Below, piece after piece: positions 6,378 to 15,500 of a DNA stretch of 20,702 bases (positions within the stretch are counted from its first letter, which is position 1; each line of letters begins with the position of its first letter). Both the position numbers and the translations under genes were made by a program. This stretch comes from JBFLVQ01 sp040758525. Its GTDB lineage: Bacteria; Acidobacteriota; Blastocatellia; Chloracidobacteriales; JADJPF01. The notes beneath the pieces are model-generated. The model was not told the origin of the DNA and ran no database searches. It saw only the letters and a program-made list of their open reading frames with translations. The stretch is taken from contig JBFLVQ010000084.1 in the NCBI GenBank assembly GCA_040758525.1, positions 1 through 20,702 of the forward strand, given 5' to 3'.

Positions 6378-7274
6378 TCATTGCGTCTTCTGCTGCGCCG
6401 CCTGCCAGTGTGCACGCAATTCTTTGTTGAACTCTGCCCAACGTTCCTCAGGGAAGAAGATTCTGCCACCCTTGAACTCGATGCGGCGCTGAACGCCAGG
6501 GATAGTATTGGCTAGCCAATGCGACCATTTCACATCAAAATATATATCATCCGTTCCCCAAACAATTAGTGTTGGTACTTTCAGTGTCTTCAACTGTGCC
6601 TCAATGGCAAGCGTATGTTTGTTGTCGAAGGCCGCAAGGAAACGTTGTAGGTCGCGTGTACGCTGCTCGGTCTTGACTAGCGGCTGCAGATATTTGTCGA
6701 TGCTATCATCTGTCAGGCGTTCTGGATGTTCATATGCTGGCCCCAAGGCCTGTGGCAACCTATAGACATTTTTGTCCGACAACATTGCGTCAAGCGTTCC
6801 ACGTAAACCACCAGCCGCTGCCATTGCCAAAAAAGGCTTAAAGGCCTCGGGCGGCCAGTTGTCATGGGTGTCGCAGTTGGTGAGGGTGAGGCTACGGACG
6901 TGCTTTGGATACAAGGCAGCGAAAATCTGTGCAATGCCACCACCACTATCGTTCCCAACAAGGTCTACTTGCTCTATGTTCAAGGCATCTAGAAATTCCT
7001 TAAGCATGTTTGCATTGGCAGTCACGGATACATCCTGCTCCGGCGCAATTTCAGTGTCGCCATGTGCAAGTAGATCAATCGCTATGCAGCGTCGTATGTC
7101 GGACAAATGCGCTAGTTGATGACGCCACAGATGCCCATTTAACAGCACGCCATGCACGAACAATGCGACCGGTCCTGTGCCCTGCTCTGTGTAACTGATA
7201 AGACCTGATGCGGTCTGGACGCTACGCTGGGTCGGCAATGGTCTGTTTTCGTCTATATAAGCTTTTTCAGCCAT
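6378..7274 (-). CDS. Alpha/beta hydrolase with Asp nucleophile elbow (haloalkane dehalogenase/epoxide hydrolase-like)
   Basis: This is a 298-aa cytoplasmic alpha/beta-hydrolase-fold protein of typical length. Visible elements are the oxyanion HG (41-42) after VALFV, the nucleophile elbow VGNDSGGG (106-113) with D109 in the nucleophile place, and the acid-strand region VWGTDD (238-243). An Asp nucleophile is used by haloalkane dehalogenases and epoxide hydrolases, which form an ester intermediate. Oddly, the usual late catalytic His is absent: the expected segment reads GGRIFFPEER (269-278), a variant I recall in a subset of annotated alpha/beta hydrolases. Activity may therefore differ or be lost. 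The start is supported by AAGGAG nine bases upstream. It lies 119 bp after the AraC-family gene on the same strand and is a plausible target of that regulator. The fold is certain; the substrate is unknown. Confidence 0.85.
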   Translation of the reverse strand: MAEKAYIDENRPLPTQRSVQTASGLISYTEQGTGPVALFVHGVLLNGHLWRHQLAHLSDIRRCIAIDLLAHGDTEIAPEQDVSVTANANMLKEFLDALNIEQVDLVGNDSGGGIAQIFAALYPKHVRSLTLTNCDTHDNWPPEAFKPFLAMAAAGGLRGTLDAMLSDKNVYRLPQALGPAYEHPERLTDDSIDKYLQPLVKTEQRTRDLQRFLAAFDNKHTLAIEAQLKTLKVPTLIVWGTDDIYFDVKWSHWLANTIPGVQRRIEFKGGRIFFPEERWAEFNKELRAHWQAAQQKTQ

Positions 7275-7393
7275 AATATTGTTCTCCTTAAAATATTGTT
7301 TTTCTTGAACAGTTGAAATCTGAATGTGACTAGTAGACCACGCAGGAAAAGAGTGTCGCTATCAGAATCTTTAGCAACTTGCTTGAATAGGCT

Positions 7394-8224
7394 CTAACGA
7401 TGCAATGCTGTCTGCTGGAACTTTGAAGGCGAGTGGCCATAAGCCTCACGGAATGCAGCACTGAAATGGCTATGGCTAGAGAAGCCAAGATCCAGACCCA
7501 GAGCAGTCAGGTCGTCATATTGGGCAAGAAGATCCAATGCCCGTGCAAGCCGTAGCCGCAACTGATATCGATATAAGGGTAGACCTTCCACCTGTTGGAA
7601 GACCTGTGTGAGATAGACCGGAGATCCGCCCACTTCAGCAGCGATCTCGGCCAGCGTCCAGCGTCGTGCCAGATCACTTGTAAGCACAAGTTTTACCCGA
7701 TCTGCCAGTCGTTGCCGTCCAATACTGGCGCTCGCTGTGTGGGTAGTACGCGGGCCCAATACCTGTTGTACCAGGGTTAAGGCCAAGCTCTCTGCTTCCA
7801 AAGTTTCCACGATATTATGGCGCAGACTGTGGCGTAGTTGCGCCATAAGCACTTGAGTTCGCGGATCAATACGTAGGCGCTGCTGCCGAAATGCCAGCAC
7901 TCTATTATCACGTAGAAAAGTACCAGGTACCAGTTCACGTAGTTGTGGTTCGCTGATGATCAGTGTTAAGCTGGCATCGCCGCCCGGCACAGGATGGCTA
8001 ACCTGGTAGCCTTCTGCGGCATTGAAAAACAACACCTGATTTGCTTCTGCAACGGCCTCGTCACGACCTAGACGCCGTACATAGACACCGCGATATGGAA
8101 ACACTAGTTGTGTGGCGGTTGCGTATTCTTCCGCACTCTGGTGCAGACATCTGCCTTGGCAGTACACATCTCGAACCGTAACGGTTGAGGTTTCCAGTAG
8201 AGACTGAACAGTAAATTCAGACAT
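7394..8224 (-). CDS. AraC-family transcriptional regulator
   Basis: This 276-aa protein has the standard layout: an N-terminal ligand/cupin-like half (about 15-95, with the strand run QLVFPYRGVYVRRLG and later FFNAAEGYQVSHP) and a C-terminal AraC/XylS DNA-binding domain (about 170-270). The first helix-turn-helix is around TLAEIAAEVGGSPVYLTQVF (190-209). The second is around LGFSSHSHFSAAFREAYGHSP (246-266), the signature end of the family. Such proteins sense a small molecule and activate nearby genes. The neighbours are the downstream alpha/beta hydrolase (same strand) and a divergent secreted hydrolase. Two direct repeats just upstream suggest autoregulation. The Shine-Dalgarno is weak (CGAAAG about eight bases before ATG). 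The family is secure; the inducer is unknown. Confidence 0.92.
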   Translation of the reverse strand: MSEFTVQSLLETSTVTVRDVYCQGRCLHQSAEEYATATQLVFPYRGVYVRRLGRDEAVAEANQVLFFNAAEGYQVSHPVPGGDASLTLIISEPQLRELVPGTFLRDNRVLAFRQQRLRIDPRTQVLMAQLRHSLRHNIVETLEAESLALTLVQQVLGPRTTHTASASIGRQRLADRVKLVLTSDLARRWTLAEIAAEVGGSPVYLTQVFQQVEGLPLYRYQLRLRLARALDLLAQYDDLTALGLDLGFSSHSHFSAAFREAYGHSPSKFQQTALHR

Positions 8225-8243
8225 GAGTTCTACTTTCGTTTTT

Positions 8244-8274
8244 CAGTGATACACTCTTGACCCAACAGTGATAC
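8244..8274. promoter_or_regulatory. Putative AraC-type operator: two direct 9-bp repeats
   Basis: CAGTGATAC occurs at 8244-8252 and again at 8266-8274, in the same orientation, 22 bp start to start (about two helical turns). AraC-family proteins commonly bind direct half-sites about two turns apart through their two helix-turn-helix motifs. The repeats begin 20 bp upstream of the AraC gene start, so they are best explained as its autoregulatory site. A partial match, TATCACT, lies near 8510 on the side of the divergent gene. Confidence 0.55.
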
Positions 8275-8630
8275 AAATTAATACATTACTCACCGGTCAT
8301 TGAGAGCTTGTAAATGATCGGAAGCCAGCGGCACCTGTTGTCTTGGCCAGATCTAGATCAAATTATAGGTTTTCAGCATAGATAGTGCTGGCCAATTTCG
8401 GACATGATAATTATCCCTAGAAGCGTTAGCACCTGTCTTGGCTATCACCAATTATCCTGGTCAAAATTCAGTAAAACTGACTTTAGGGAAAATTTAACAT
8501 TCTATTGATATCACTTTCACTGGTTCGCTCGTCATGAGAAATAGAGTAGATGTCCTAATGAGTTTACTAAGAAAATTGGTTTTACCACTTTCATCCTGAT
8601 ATTTCAAAGTTAATGGAGGGTGTAACTATA
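8275..8630. other. Divergent intergenic region between the AraC gene and the secreted hydrolase
   Basis: No protein or RNA gene is seen in these roughly 350 bp. The region must hold promoters for both divergent genes, but I find no convincing -35/-10 pair. A loose repeat, CACCTGT followed by TTGGC, appears near 8330-8347 and 8430-8443. Confidence 0.4.
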
Positions 8631-9698
8631 ATGTTGTTTTCGCAGATAAACAGAAGCCTTAGTTTAATTCTTTCACTAATGATTGTAACGATTTTGTGGT
8701 TGCCCAATTGTGTAGCTGCTGCGCATTTTCGAGCCTCAAATAGGGTGGCTACACCCATTCAAGAAGCGCGCTTTATCAAGTTAGGTGGTATCGACCAGTG
8801 GATCACCATTCGTGGTGCTGACCGTACCAATCCTGTACTGTTAATAGTACATGGTGGCCCAGGTGACGCACAGTCCTCTTTACCCAGCGTTTATGCTGTG
8901 TATGAAAAAGACTTCACTATTGTTCAATGGGATCAGCGCGGTGCTGGCAAAACTTATGCAAAAAATCTCAACTCACCCCCAGAGCCTGAACGCGTTGAGT
9001 TGGATGGCATTGAACTGACGCAGTATCTCTGCAAGTACCTGGGAAAGAAAAAGATTTTGTTGCTGGGCCACTCTTGGGGTACACATCTGGCCATTGAAAT
9101 GGTTCAACGTCGTCCAGAACTGTTTGCTGCTTATATTGGAACAGGACAGGTAGGAAGTTGGCGCGCTAGTGTTCAAGCACAGTTCGATTTTATGCTCACT
9201 AATGCCCGTGCCGCTAATGACCGCAAGAGGGTAGAGCAACTGGAAGCCATTGGCACACCAGACCCAAACAACGCAACACAGTATTTTTCTTGGTGGAGTA
9301 TGCGTAATCCATATATGACACAGGCGGACGTAAAATGGTTTCAGGACTTAATACAGCTTATCAAATCAAACCCAGATTTCACTGAAGAGGATTTGAAAAC
9401 ATTCGGAGCCGGTATGGTGTACTCTGGACGCACCATACTTAATTCAATGCTAACCACTGAGTTTCCAACAACAGCCAGAGTGTTAAAAGTACCGTTCTTT
9501 GTGATTCAGGGAAAGGAAGACATGGCTACACCCACATCTGTTGCGGTGGAATACTTTAATGTTGTGAAAGCACCGAAGAAGAAGCTCATTATTATTGACC
9601 AAGCCGGTCATTTTGCCTTGGTCACTCATCGTGAAGAATTCTTAGCAGCCCTTGTTAAAGATGTGCGGCCTCTGGCCAGTGCTAAGAGTTATAGATAG
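8631..9698 (+). CDS. Secreted S33-type alpha/beta hydrolase (prolyl aminopeptidase-like)
   Basis: The 355-aa product has a basic N-terminus and a hydrophobic core (about 9-30, LSLILSLMIVTILWLP) ending in CVAAAH, a likely signal peptide for export. The catalytic set is complete for an S33-type hydrolase: oxyanion HGGPG (74-78), WDQRGAGKT (100-108), nucleophile elbow GHSWG (146-150, Ser148), acid in GKEDMATP (D297) and AGHFAL (H327). HGGPG with DQRGxGxS/T is characteristic of proline iminopeptidases and close relatives. I chose ATG 8631 because GGAGG sits 11 bases upstream; an in-frame ATG at 8613 lies upstream of that site and adds six residues. It is divergent from the AraC gene, which may control it. 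The class is secure; whether it is a peptidase or an esterase is open. Confidence 0.88.
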   Translation: MLFSQINRSLSLILSLMIVTILWLPNCVAAAHFRASNRVATPIQEARFIKLGGIDQWITIRGADRTNPVLLIVHGGPGDAQSSLPSVYAVYEKDFTIVQWDQRGAGKTYAKNLNSPPEPERVELDGIELTQYLCKYLGKKKILLLGHSWGTHLAIEMVQRRPELFAAYIGTGQVGSWRASVQAQFDFMLTNARAANDRKRVEQLEAIGTPDPNNATQYFSWWSMRNPYMTQADVKWFQDLIQLIKSNPDFTEEDLKTFGAGMVYSGRTILNSMLTTEFPTTARVLKVPFFVIQGKEDMATPTSVAVEYFNVVKAPKKKLIIIDQAGHFALVTHREEFLAALVKDVRPLASAKSYR

Positions 9699-9816
9699 CG
9701 TAATGACTATAGATAGAGTCGAGTAACCTCTATTGATCTTATCAGTAGACCTGATTACAATTACTTAACTGTGTCGCGGGGCGGAAATTTAAGCAAACCT
9801 TACTGGACCGCAACGA

Positions 9817-10872
9817 ATGGTGAGAAAACAATCGGCAGAGATCGATCCTTTGCTCGAACCACTATTGCTATTGACTAACGATGAACAGGCAAGCGATCTC
9901 CTCTCACAGCTTATTACCTTACACGCCGAGCCGGTGATCAAAGGGATCATCCGCTATAAACTTCATTTAAATTCTTATCATGCAACCGGGCAAGCTGATA
10001 CAAGTGATGTCCAGCAGGAAGCCATTGTACAATTAGTGGCATCCTTACAGCAGCTTCGTGAACAACCGGATGCTCACCCTGTCAGTGATTTACGTGGGTT
10101 GGCAGCAGTAATCGCGCATCGCGCTTGTTCTCAGTGGATGCGCCAGCAATCTCCTGAACGACACGCATTTAAAAATCGTCTTTATTACCTGCTCACGCAT
10201 CAGCGGGGTTTCGCCCTATGGCGCAATAAGACCAATAAGATGGTTGCTGGGTTTGCAGTATGGCAAGAAGGGAAAGACGCTGCCAGCGAAGAACGACTAA
10301 AACAGCTATCTAATGAAGAGACACTGATAGCCCAAATCCGATTACTCAAAACAGGAAAATGTGCGGATTGGAGTGGTGTGTTAGCAACAATCTTCAACTA
10401 CCTAGGTGGCCCTATCGAATTTAATAAACTTGTCACCACGCTGGCTACCCTCTTGCAAATTGGGGATCAGGCAATTGAATCCACTGATCAGCTAAAAGAT
10501 TCCGACGATTTCGAAATCTCCAACCGAAACCTCGATGCGGCGTTGCAGGTTGAAAAACGGATCTTTTTAGAAAGACTGTGGGAAGAGCTACTGCATCTGC
10601 CACTGAATCAGCGTGTAGCGTTGTTACTTAATCTTAGAGACCCTGAAGGAAGGGGCTGTATTGCACTATTTCCCGCCATTGGGATCGCAACATTTCGCCA
10701 ATTGGCGGAGGCACTGGATATGAGCGCGGAAAAATTGGCTGAGATCTGGAACGAATTGCCGCTTGAAGATGCAACGATTGCCGACTTGTTACAACTGACC
10801 CGGCAACAGGTTATCAATGCACGCAAATCCGCGCGTGAACGATTGGCGCGGCGCTTGAAAGGATTTTTTTGA
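9817..10872 (+). CDS. Sigma-70-like (ECF-related) RNA polymerase sigma factor, long form
   Basis: This 351-aa protein resembles an extended ECF-type sigma factor. A region-2-like helical part occupies about 60-125 (SDVQQEAIVQLVASLQQL, then DLRGLAAVIAHRACSQWMR). A region-4-like helix-turn-helix part lies at about 255-350, starting LPLNQRVALLLNLRD and ending LLQLTRQQVINARKSARERL. Between them is an unusual insert of over 100 residues. Typical ECF factors are about 180-200 aa, so this is long. It would direct RNA polymerase core to a small regulon, often including its own operon. The next gene is a zf-HC2 anti-sigma factor, which strongly supports the call. The Shine-Dalgarno before ATG 9817 is poor. 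The divergent core makes the exact sigma group uncertain. Confidence 0.75.
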   Translation: MVRKQSAEIDPLLEPLLLLTNDEQASDLLSQLITLHAEPVIKGIIRYKLHLNSYHATGQADTSDVQQEAIVQLVASLQQLREQPDAHPVSDLRGLAAVIAHRACSQWMRQQSPERHAFKNRLYYLLTHQRGFALWRNKTNKMVAGFAVWQEGKDAASEERLKQLSNEETLIAQIRLLKTGKCADWSGVLATIFNYLGGPIEFNKLVTTLATLLQIGDQAIESTDQLKDSDDFEISNRNLDAALQVEKRIFLERLWEELLHLPLNQRVALLLNLRDPEGRGCIALFPAIGIATFRQLAEALDMSAEKLAEIWNELPLEDATIADLLQLTRQQVINARKSARERLARRLKGFF

Positions 10873-10953
10873 ACCTGATAGTAATATAGAGTAGATTTTG
10901 ACGACTTATATGAATGGAAAGCAGTCATATCCACGACTGTAAGGTAAAAAGCA

Positions 10954-12273
10954 TTGTCCGAACATCTTACTCAAAATCAGATAGAAGGCTATAGTCTTCG
11001 TAGGCTCTCAGCAATCGAATTGCTGTCTGCCTCTGATCACTTGGGTGTTTGCGCAGACTGCCGCGGAAAAGTTGAACGCGCGCTAGACGGTAATACTGCC
11101 TTCTTTGCGCTGAAATCCGAAGTACTAGGTGTTGCGTTAGAGGCGAATTCTTCCCCTGATCGAACGCATCTGACTTTTGAGCAAATAGCCAATTGTGTTG
11201 ACAAAACTCTTGCCGGCGAAGAATTGCAAACAGTAAAAGATCATTTAACCTCCTGTGAGCAGTGCGTTATGGTGGTCGATGACCTACGCAGTTTCAGAGA
11301 AGAGGTTGCTCCCGCACTTGACCGTGAATATCGACCATCTACTATTCGCACTACACAAGATAATCGTTGGTATCGATTTGTTACAATGCTCTCTTCCCTC
11401 TTACCAAGACCTCCTGCACTTGCCCTTGGCTCAGCACTGATAGTGCTCTTGGTGATAGCAACTGGCTGGCTGGTTTGGCAGACACAAGAACCGGAAAAGA
11501 AAAACCCAGCAATAACTCAAACACCCTCCCCACCCACCACACCAGTCTTAACTTCAGGTGACCCTCCCGCTCCACCACCGGATGGCAAAGAAGAAATATT
11601 ACTTGCCCAACTCAATGATGGTGGTGGCAAGATAATATTGGATCGAGAAGGCAAACTATCGGGTGTTGAGCACCTGCCTTCTGTTTACCAACAAATGGTT
11701 AAGAGAGCCCTCACCAACCAACAGCTTGAAAAGTCACCTTTTCTGGAAGAGTTATCGCAACCAGGAAATTTAATGATAAGAAGTGGTGACACTCAGGGTA
11801 AGAAATTTTCAGTGCTTGAACCGGTGGGAAAAGTGACGCTCTCTGCTCACCCGACTTTCCACTGGTCACAGTTGGATAATGCAACAAGCTATATTGTTGA
11901 GATCTACGATAATCTCACCCTAGTAGTAACTAGCCCTCCACTCAGCGATAATTCCTGGACAGTATCAGAATCGCTGCAACGCGGCATTACCTATTCGTGG
12001 CAGGTAAAAGCTATCATTGACGGACAGGAATTTATTACTCCACATGCCCCTGCGCCTCAAGCGAAATTTCGCATTCTCGATCAGGCAAAAGCAAATGAAT
12101 TGGCTCAAGCACGGCGTAACCATGCTTCATCGCATTTAACGCTGGCGCTACTCTACACACAGGCAGGCTTACTGAAGGAAGCAGAGTTGGAATTGCGCAC
12201 TTTGCAAAAAGCCAATCCAGATTCAGTGATTGTCCAGCGCCTGTTAACCAATCTACGGGCGTTGCGTAGCTAA
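10954..12273 (+). CDS. Membrane anti-sigma factor with two zf-HC2 domains and an extracytoplasmic C-terminal domain
   Basis: The start is TTG at 10954, with AAGG nine bases upstream, 81 bp after the sigma gene. The 439-aa protein has two zinc-finger anti-sigma motifs: H29, C33, C36 (HLGVCADC) and H97, C101, C104 (HLTSCEQC). One transmembrane helix (about 155-175, ALALGSALIVLLVIATGWLVW) is followed by a proline-rich linker (about 180-210). The C-terminal part contains a fibronectin-III-like beta domain (about 290-375, with TFHWSQLDNATSYIVEIYD and ITYSWQVKA) and a final TPR-like helical pair (about 390-435). The zf-HC2 half should hold the preceding sigma factor inactive in the cytoplasm while the C-terminal half faces outward and senses or is cleaved. 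Doubled zinc fingers and the long outer part distinguish it from minimal anti-sigma factors. The domain calls are good; the signal is unknown. Confidence 0.85.
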   Translation: MSEHLTQNQIEGYSLRRLSAIELLSASDHLGVCADCRGKVERALDGNTAFFALKSEVLGVALEANSSPDRTHLTFEQIANCVDKTLAGEELQTVKDHLTSCEQCVMVVDDLRSFREEVAPALDREYRPSTIRTTQDNRWYRFVTMLSSLLPRPPALALGSALIVLLVIATGWLVWQTQEPEKKNPAITQTPSPPTTPVLTSGDPPAPPPDGKEEILLAQLNDGGGKIILDREGKLSGVEHLPSVYQQMVKRALTNQQLEKSPFLEELSQPGNLMIRSGDTQGKKFSVLEPVGKVTLSAHPTFHWSQLDNATSYIVEIYDNLTLVVTSPPLSDNSWTVSESLQRGITYSWQVKAIIDGQEFITPHAPAPQAKFRILDQAKANELAQARRNHASSHLTLALLYTQAGLLKEAELELRTLQKANPDSVIVQRLLTNLRALRS

Positions 12274-12540
12274 TGACGCTTTATATTTAACGAGAATGCA
12301 CTCTAAACCAGTAGTAATACACTGTAACTTTCAACAACTTTATCAGGTGTGGTAATTTGTCAGCCATTTAGGCATTAGTTTCTCTGAGTGGTTTATCTTT
12401 TTGAAGACAATGCTTGACGGTAAAGCGAAAAGGAGATTGAACAAACTGCACTCAAGTATTCTACTACGCTATGCATTGTTGTAAGAGATATGATAAAACG
12501 TGCCTGAAAAAGTAGGTTTTGTGGAAGGAGCATTGAAGCA

Positions 12541-15500
12541 ATGAAACAACCCTTTGCGATCTGGTCCATCTACCGCCATACATCATTATACCAATTCGCC
12601 ATCATGCTCTGCGTCATCAGTCTCTGTTCTGTTTTGGCAAAAGCCGCCTATCAGACTCCTGATGCAGAAAAACTTCTACCTGGCACTCCAATTGAACGCG
12701 ACATTACCGGTGGACAAGTGCATAACTACAGAATTGCGCTAGAGACGGGTATAGGAATCAAGATCAAAGTCGAACAGCGTGGAGTCGATATCGTGCTAGC
12801 GTTGAGTGGGCCAGATGGAAAAGAGATACGCCAAGAAAACGGCTGGAAAGAAGCCTATGGAACTGAGTTTATCCTCTGGACCACACAGGCAAGTGGAACT
12901 TATCAATTGCAGATAAACACGGCAGAAAAAGAAACAACCGCTGGTCACTATGAAATTAAGGTGGAAATTTTTCCGACTGATGAAAGGTTCGTTAGTGCAA
13001 TTCAAAAGTTCAATGAAGGGCTGCAACTAGCAAGGGAGAACGAGCCGAAATTGGAACAACTGCTCAGCATTTTTGAAGAGAACCTCAGCCTCTGGAAAAC
13101 CCTAGGCGACCGAGAGATGGAGGGGCGCACAAGCTTCTATGCTTCCTCTATCGCTTATGACCTGAAACTGCTGCCCAAAGCAGTTGATCGCAGTTTGCTG
13201 GCACTGGAAATCTTTCGCTCGTTTGGAATGAAGACAGAAGAGTATGTCACATTGTCTGTTATCTCTTCCAGTTACAGCGGAATGGGCGATATTCAGAAAG
13301 GATTATATTACGACCAACAACGCATCCCTTTGTTACCCGTTGTGTCACCAGAGAGGGCCATCAACCTATACCTGAATCTGGGTATAAACTTCAGACATCT
13401 CGGCAATTATCCAGAGGCAGAGGAACATCTCAGCGAGGCGCTTAGACGGGCACGTGACCTAAAGGTGAAAAACGTAGAACTGTTGGTACTCTCGTCACTA
13501 GCAACACTGTACTTCGTAAAGAACGAACCCATAAAGTCGCTTGAATATCTCAACAGTGCACTCCCATTAAGCCGTGAGCTGAAACAGCCTATCCGCGAGG
13601 GATATCTGCTCCTTCAACTAGGACAAATCTATGCCCGTGCCTCTGAACCGGAGCAGGCGATCAGCTTCTTTAAACAATCTTTGCAATTGACCAACACTCC
13701 AGAAGGCAGATTTGAGCGTGCGCAGGGGCTGATGGTCTTGGGCGGAATACTAGAGGAGGCTGGGGATGAGGCTGCAACCCTGGAGGCATTTGAGCAAGCA
13801 CTGGCGATCACCCGGTCAGCCGCGTTCAGGGCTTTGGAGATGCGCATATTGACGCGGATTGGTGTGATACTCTCCAAGCGTGGGGAATTTCAGAAAGCTC
13901 TTGAATATCAGCAGCAGGCCCATGCTTTTTTACATGCCAATGGACAACGTAGCGAAGAGGTCAGTGTCTTAATAGATATGGCACAGACTTATGAGCGTAT
14001 GGGTGAAAAACAGAAAGCACATGAATTACTTGAGCAGGCACTGATACTGGCACGAACTTTAGTAGGAGGAAGTGGTGTAGCAGCGATCCTGATACAACAA
14101 GCACGCTTAGCTCGCGATGATGGCGATTTAAAGAAGGCGCGCGAATTGATGGAAGCTGCTATTCGCAGTCGCGAAGAGTCACGCAATAAATTTGCGAGTC
14201 CATCGCTTAAAGCTTCCTATGGTGCCTCTTTGCAAAATTTTTACGAAACCTATCTAGATATATTGATGCGTATGCATAAACAGTCGCCGCAAGAAGGTTA
14301 CGACGCGCTAGCTCTAGGTGCAAGCGAACGTGCAAGGGCACGCAGCTTACTGGATTTGCTGGCCGAATCACAAGCCGATATTTATCAGGGAGCTGATCCC
14401 GCCCTGCGGGAAAAAGCACGTAGCCTACAAAGGCAATTGAGTGCCAAAGACAATGCCTACCGCGACCTAATCAACAACAGACGCACCGCCATTGCCGCCG
14501 AAACAGTAGCAAAAGAGATCAATGCTCTGACGGTTCAACTTCAATTGGTCGAGGCTCAGTTTCGTGCCTCCAGCCCACGTTACGCTGCGTTAACTCAGCC
14601 GCAACCGCTCAACCCTACAGAGATTCAGAGTCTACTAGATAATAACACTGTATTGCTGGAGTTTACCCTAGGCGAAAAACAGAGTTGGATGTGGGCAGTC
14701 ACGCCCAATACATTGGCAAGCTTTCAGCTTCCTTCTCGTCAAGAGATTGAGGATGCCTCACGAAAGCTTTACCAGATACTTATTGCCCGGCAGCCCAAAG
14801 CTCAAGAATCCTCTATTCAGTATGCAGCGCGTGTTGCCGAAGCTGATGCTAAATTTCACACCGAAGCCCTTGCACTGAGCAGAATGCTGCTAGGACCAAT
14901 TGCATCCCAACTCGGTAAGGAATGGAAAGGTAAACGATTGGTTATTGTCGCATCTGGCGCACTAGACTATCTGCCATTTGCTACATTGCCTTTTCCCACT
15001 CTTGCAGAAGCTGATAGCAAAAGGTTGAATAGTTATCATCCATTAATTGCTGATCACGAAATCGTGAATTTACCTTCAGCATCTGTGCTTGCTCTAATTA
15101 GGCGTGAATCCGCCGAACGGCAAAAAGCAACCAAGATGTTGGCGATCCTCGCTGATCCTGTTTTTGAAATGAATGATCCGCGTGTGCTAATGGCAATAAA
15201 GAAAAGGGAGTTAGATGGAGGGCTAGTTTCCGCAGTCAGGTCAGGAAATGATTCTTCAATCACTCCAGCAATCGACTCAGAATTGATGCGGTCAGTGAGA
15301 AGTTTTGGTCGCTCAGGCTTTTCTCAACTTCCCTTCTCTCGTATAGAAGCTGATGCCATCTCAGCATTGATTCCTAAAACTAGACTATTAAAAGCCACTG
15401 GCTTCAAGGCCAATCGCGAGACCGCAACGAATGGAGAACTGGCTCGTTACCGCATTGTCCATTTTGCTACGCATGGATTGCTCAACAGTGAGCACCCTGA

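Noticed and set aside
9713..9733. ATAGAG/CTCTAT hairpin after the secreted hydrolase.
   Set aside because: A six-base stem without a T-run is not convincing as a terminator.
10908..10930. Small inverted repeat ATATGA/TCATAT between the sigma and anti-sigma genes.
   Set aside because: Six AT-rich base pairs with no T-run are too weak to call a terminator or operator.
9806..15434. GACCGCAACGAATGG occurs both at the start of the sigma gene (9806-9820) and inside the CHAT gene (15420-15434).
   Set aside because: The second copy is inside a conserved coding region and a 15-base match is only mildly unlikely in 20 kb; no functional link is apparent.
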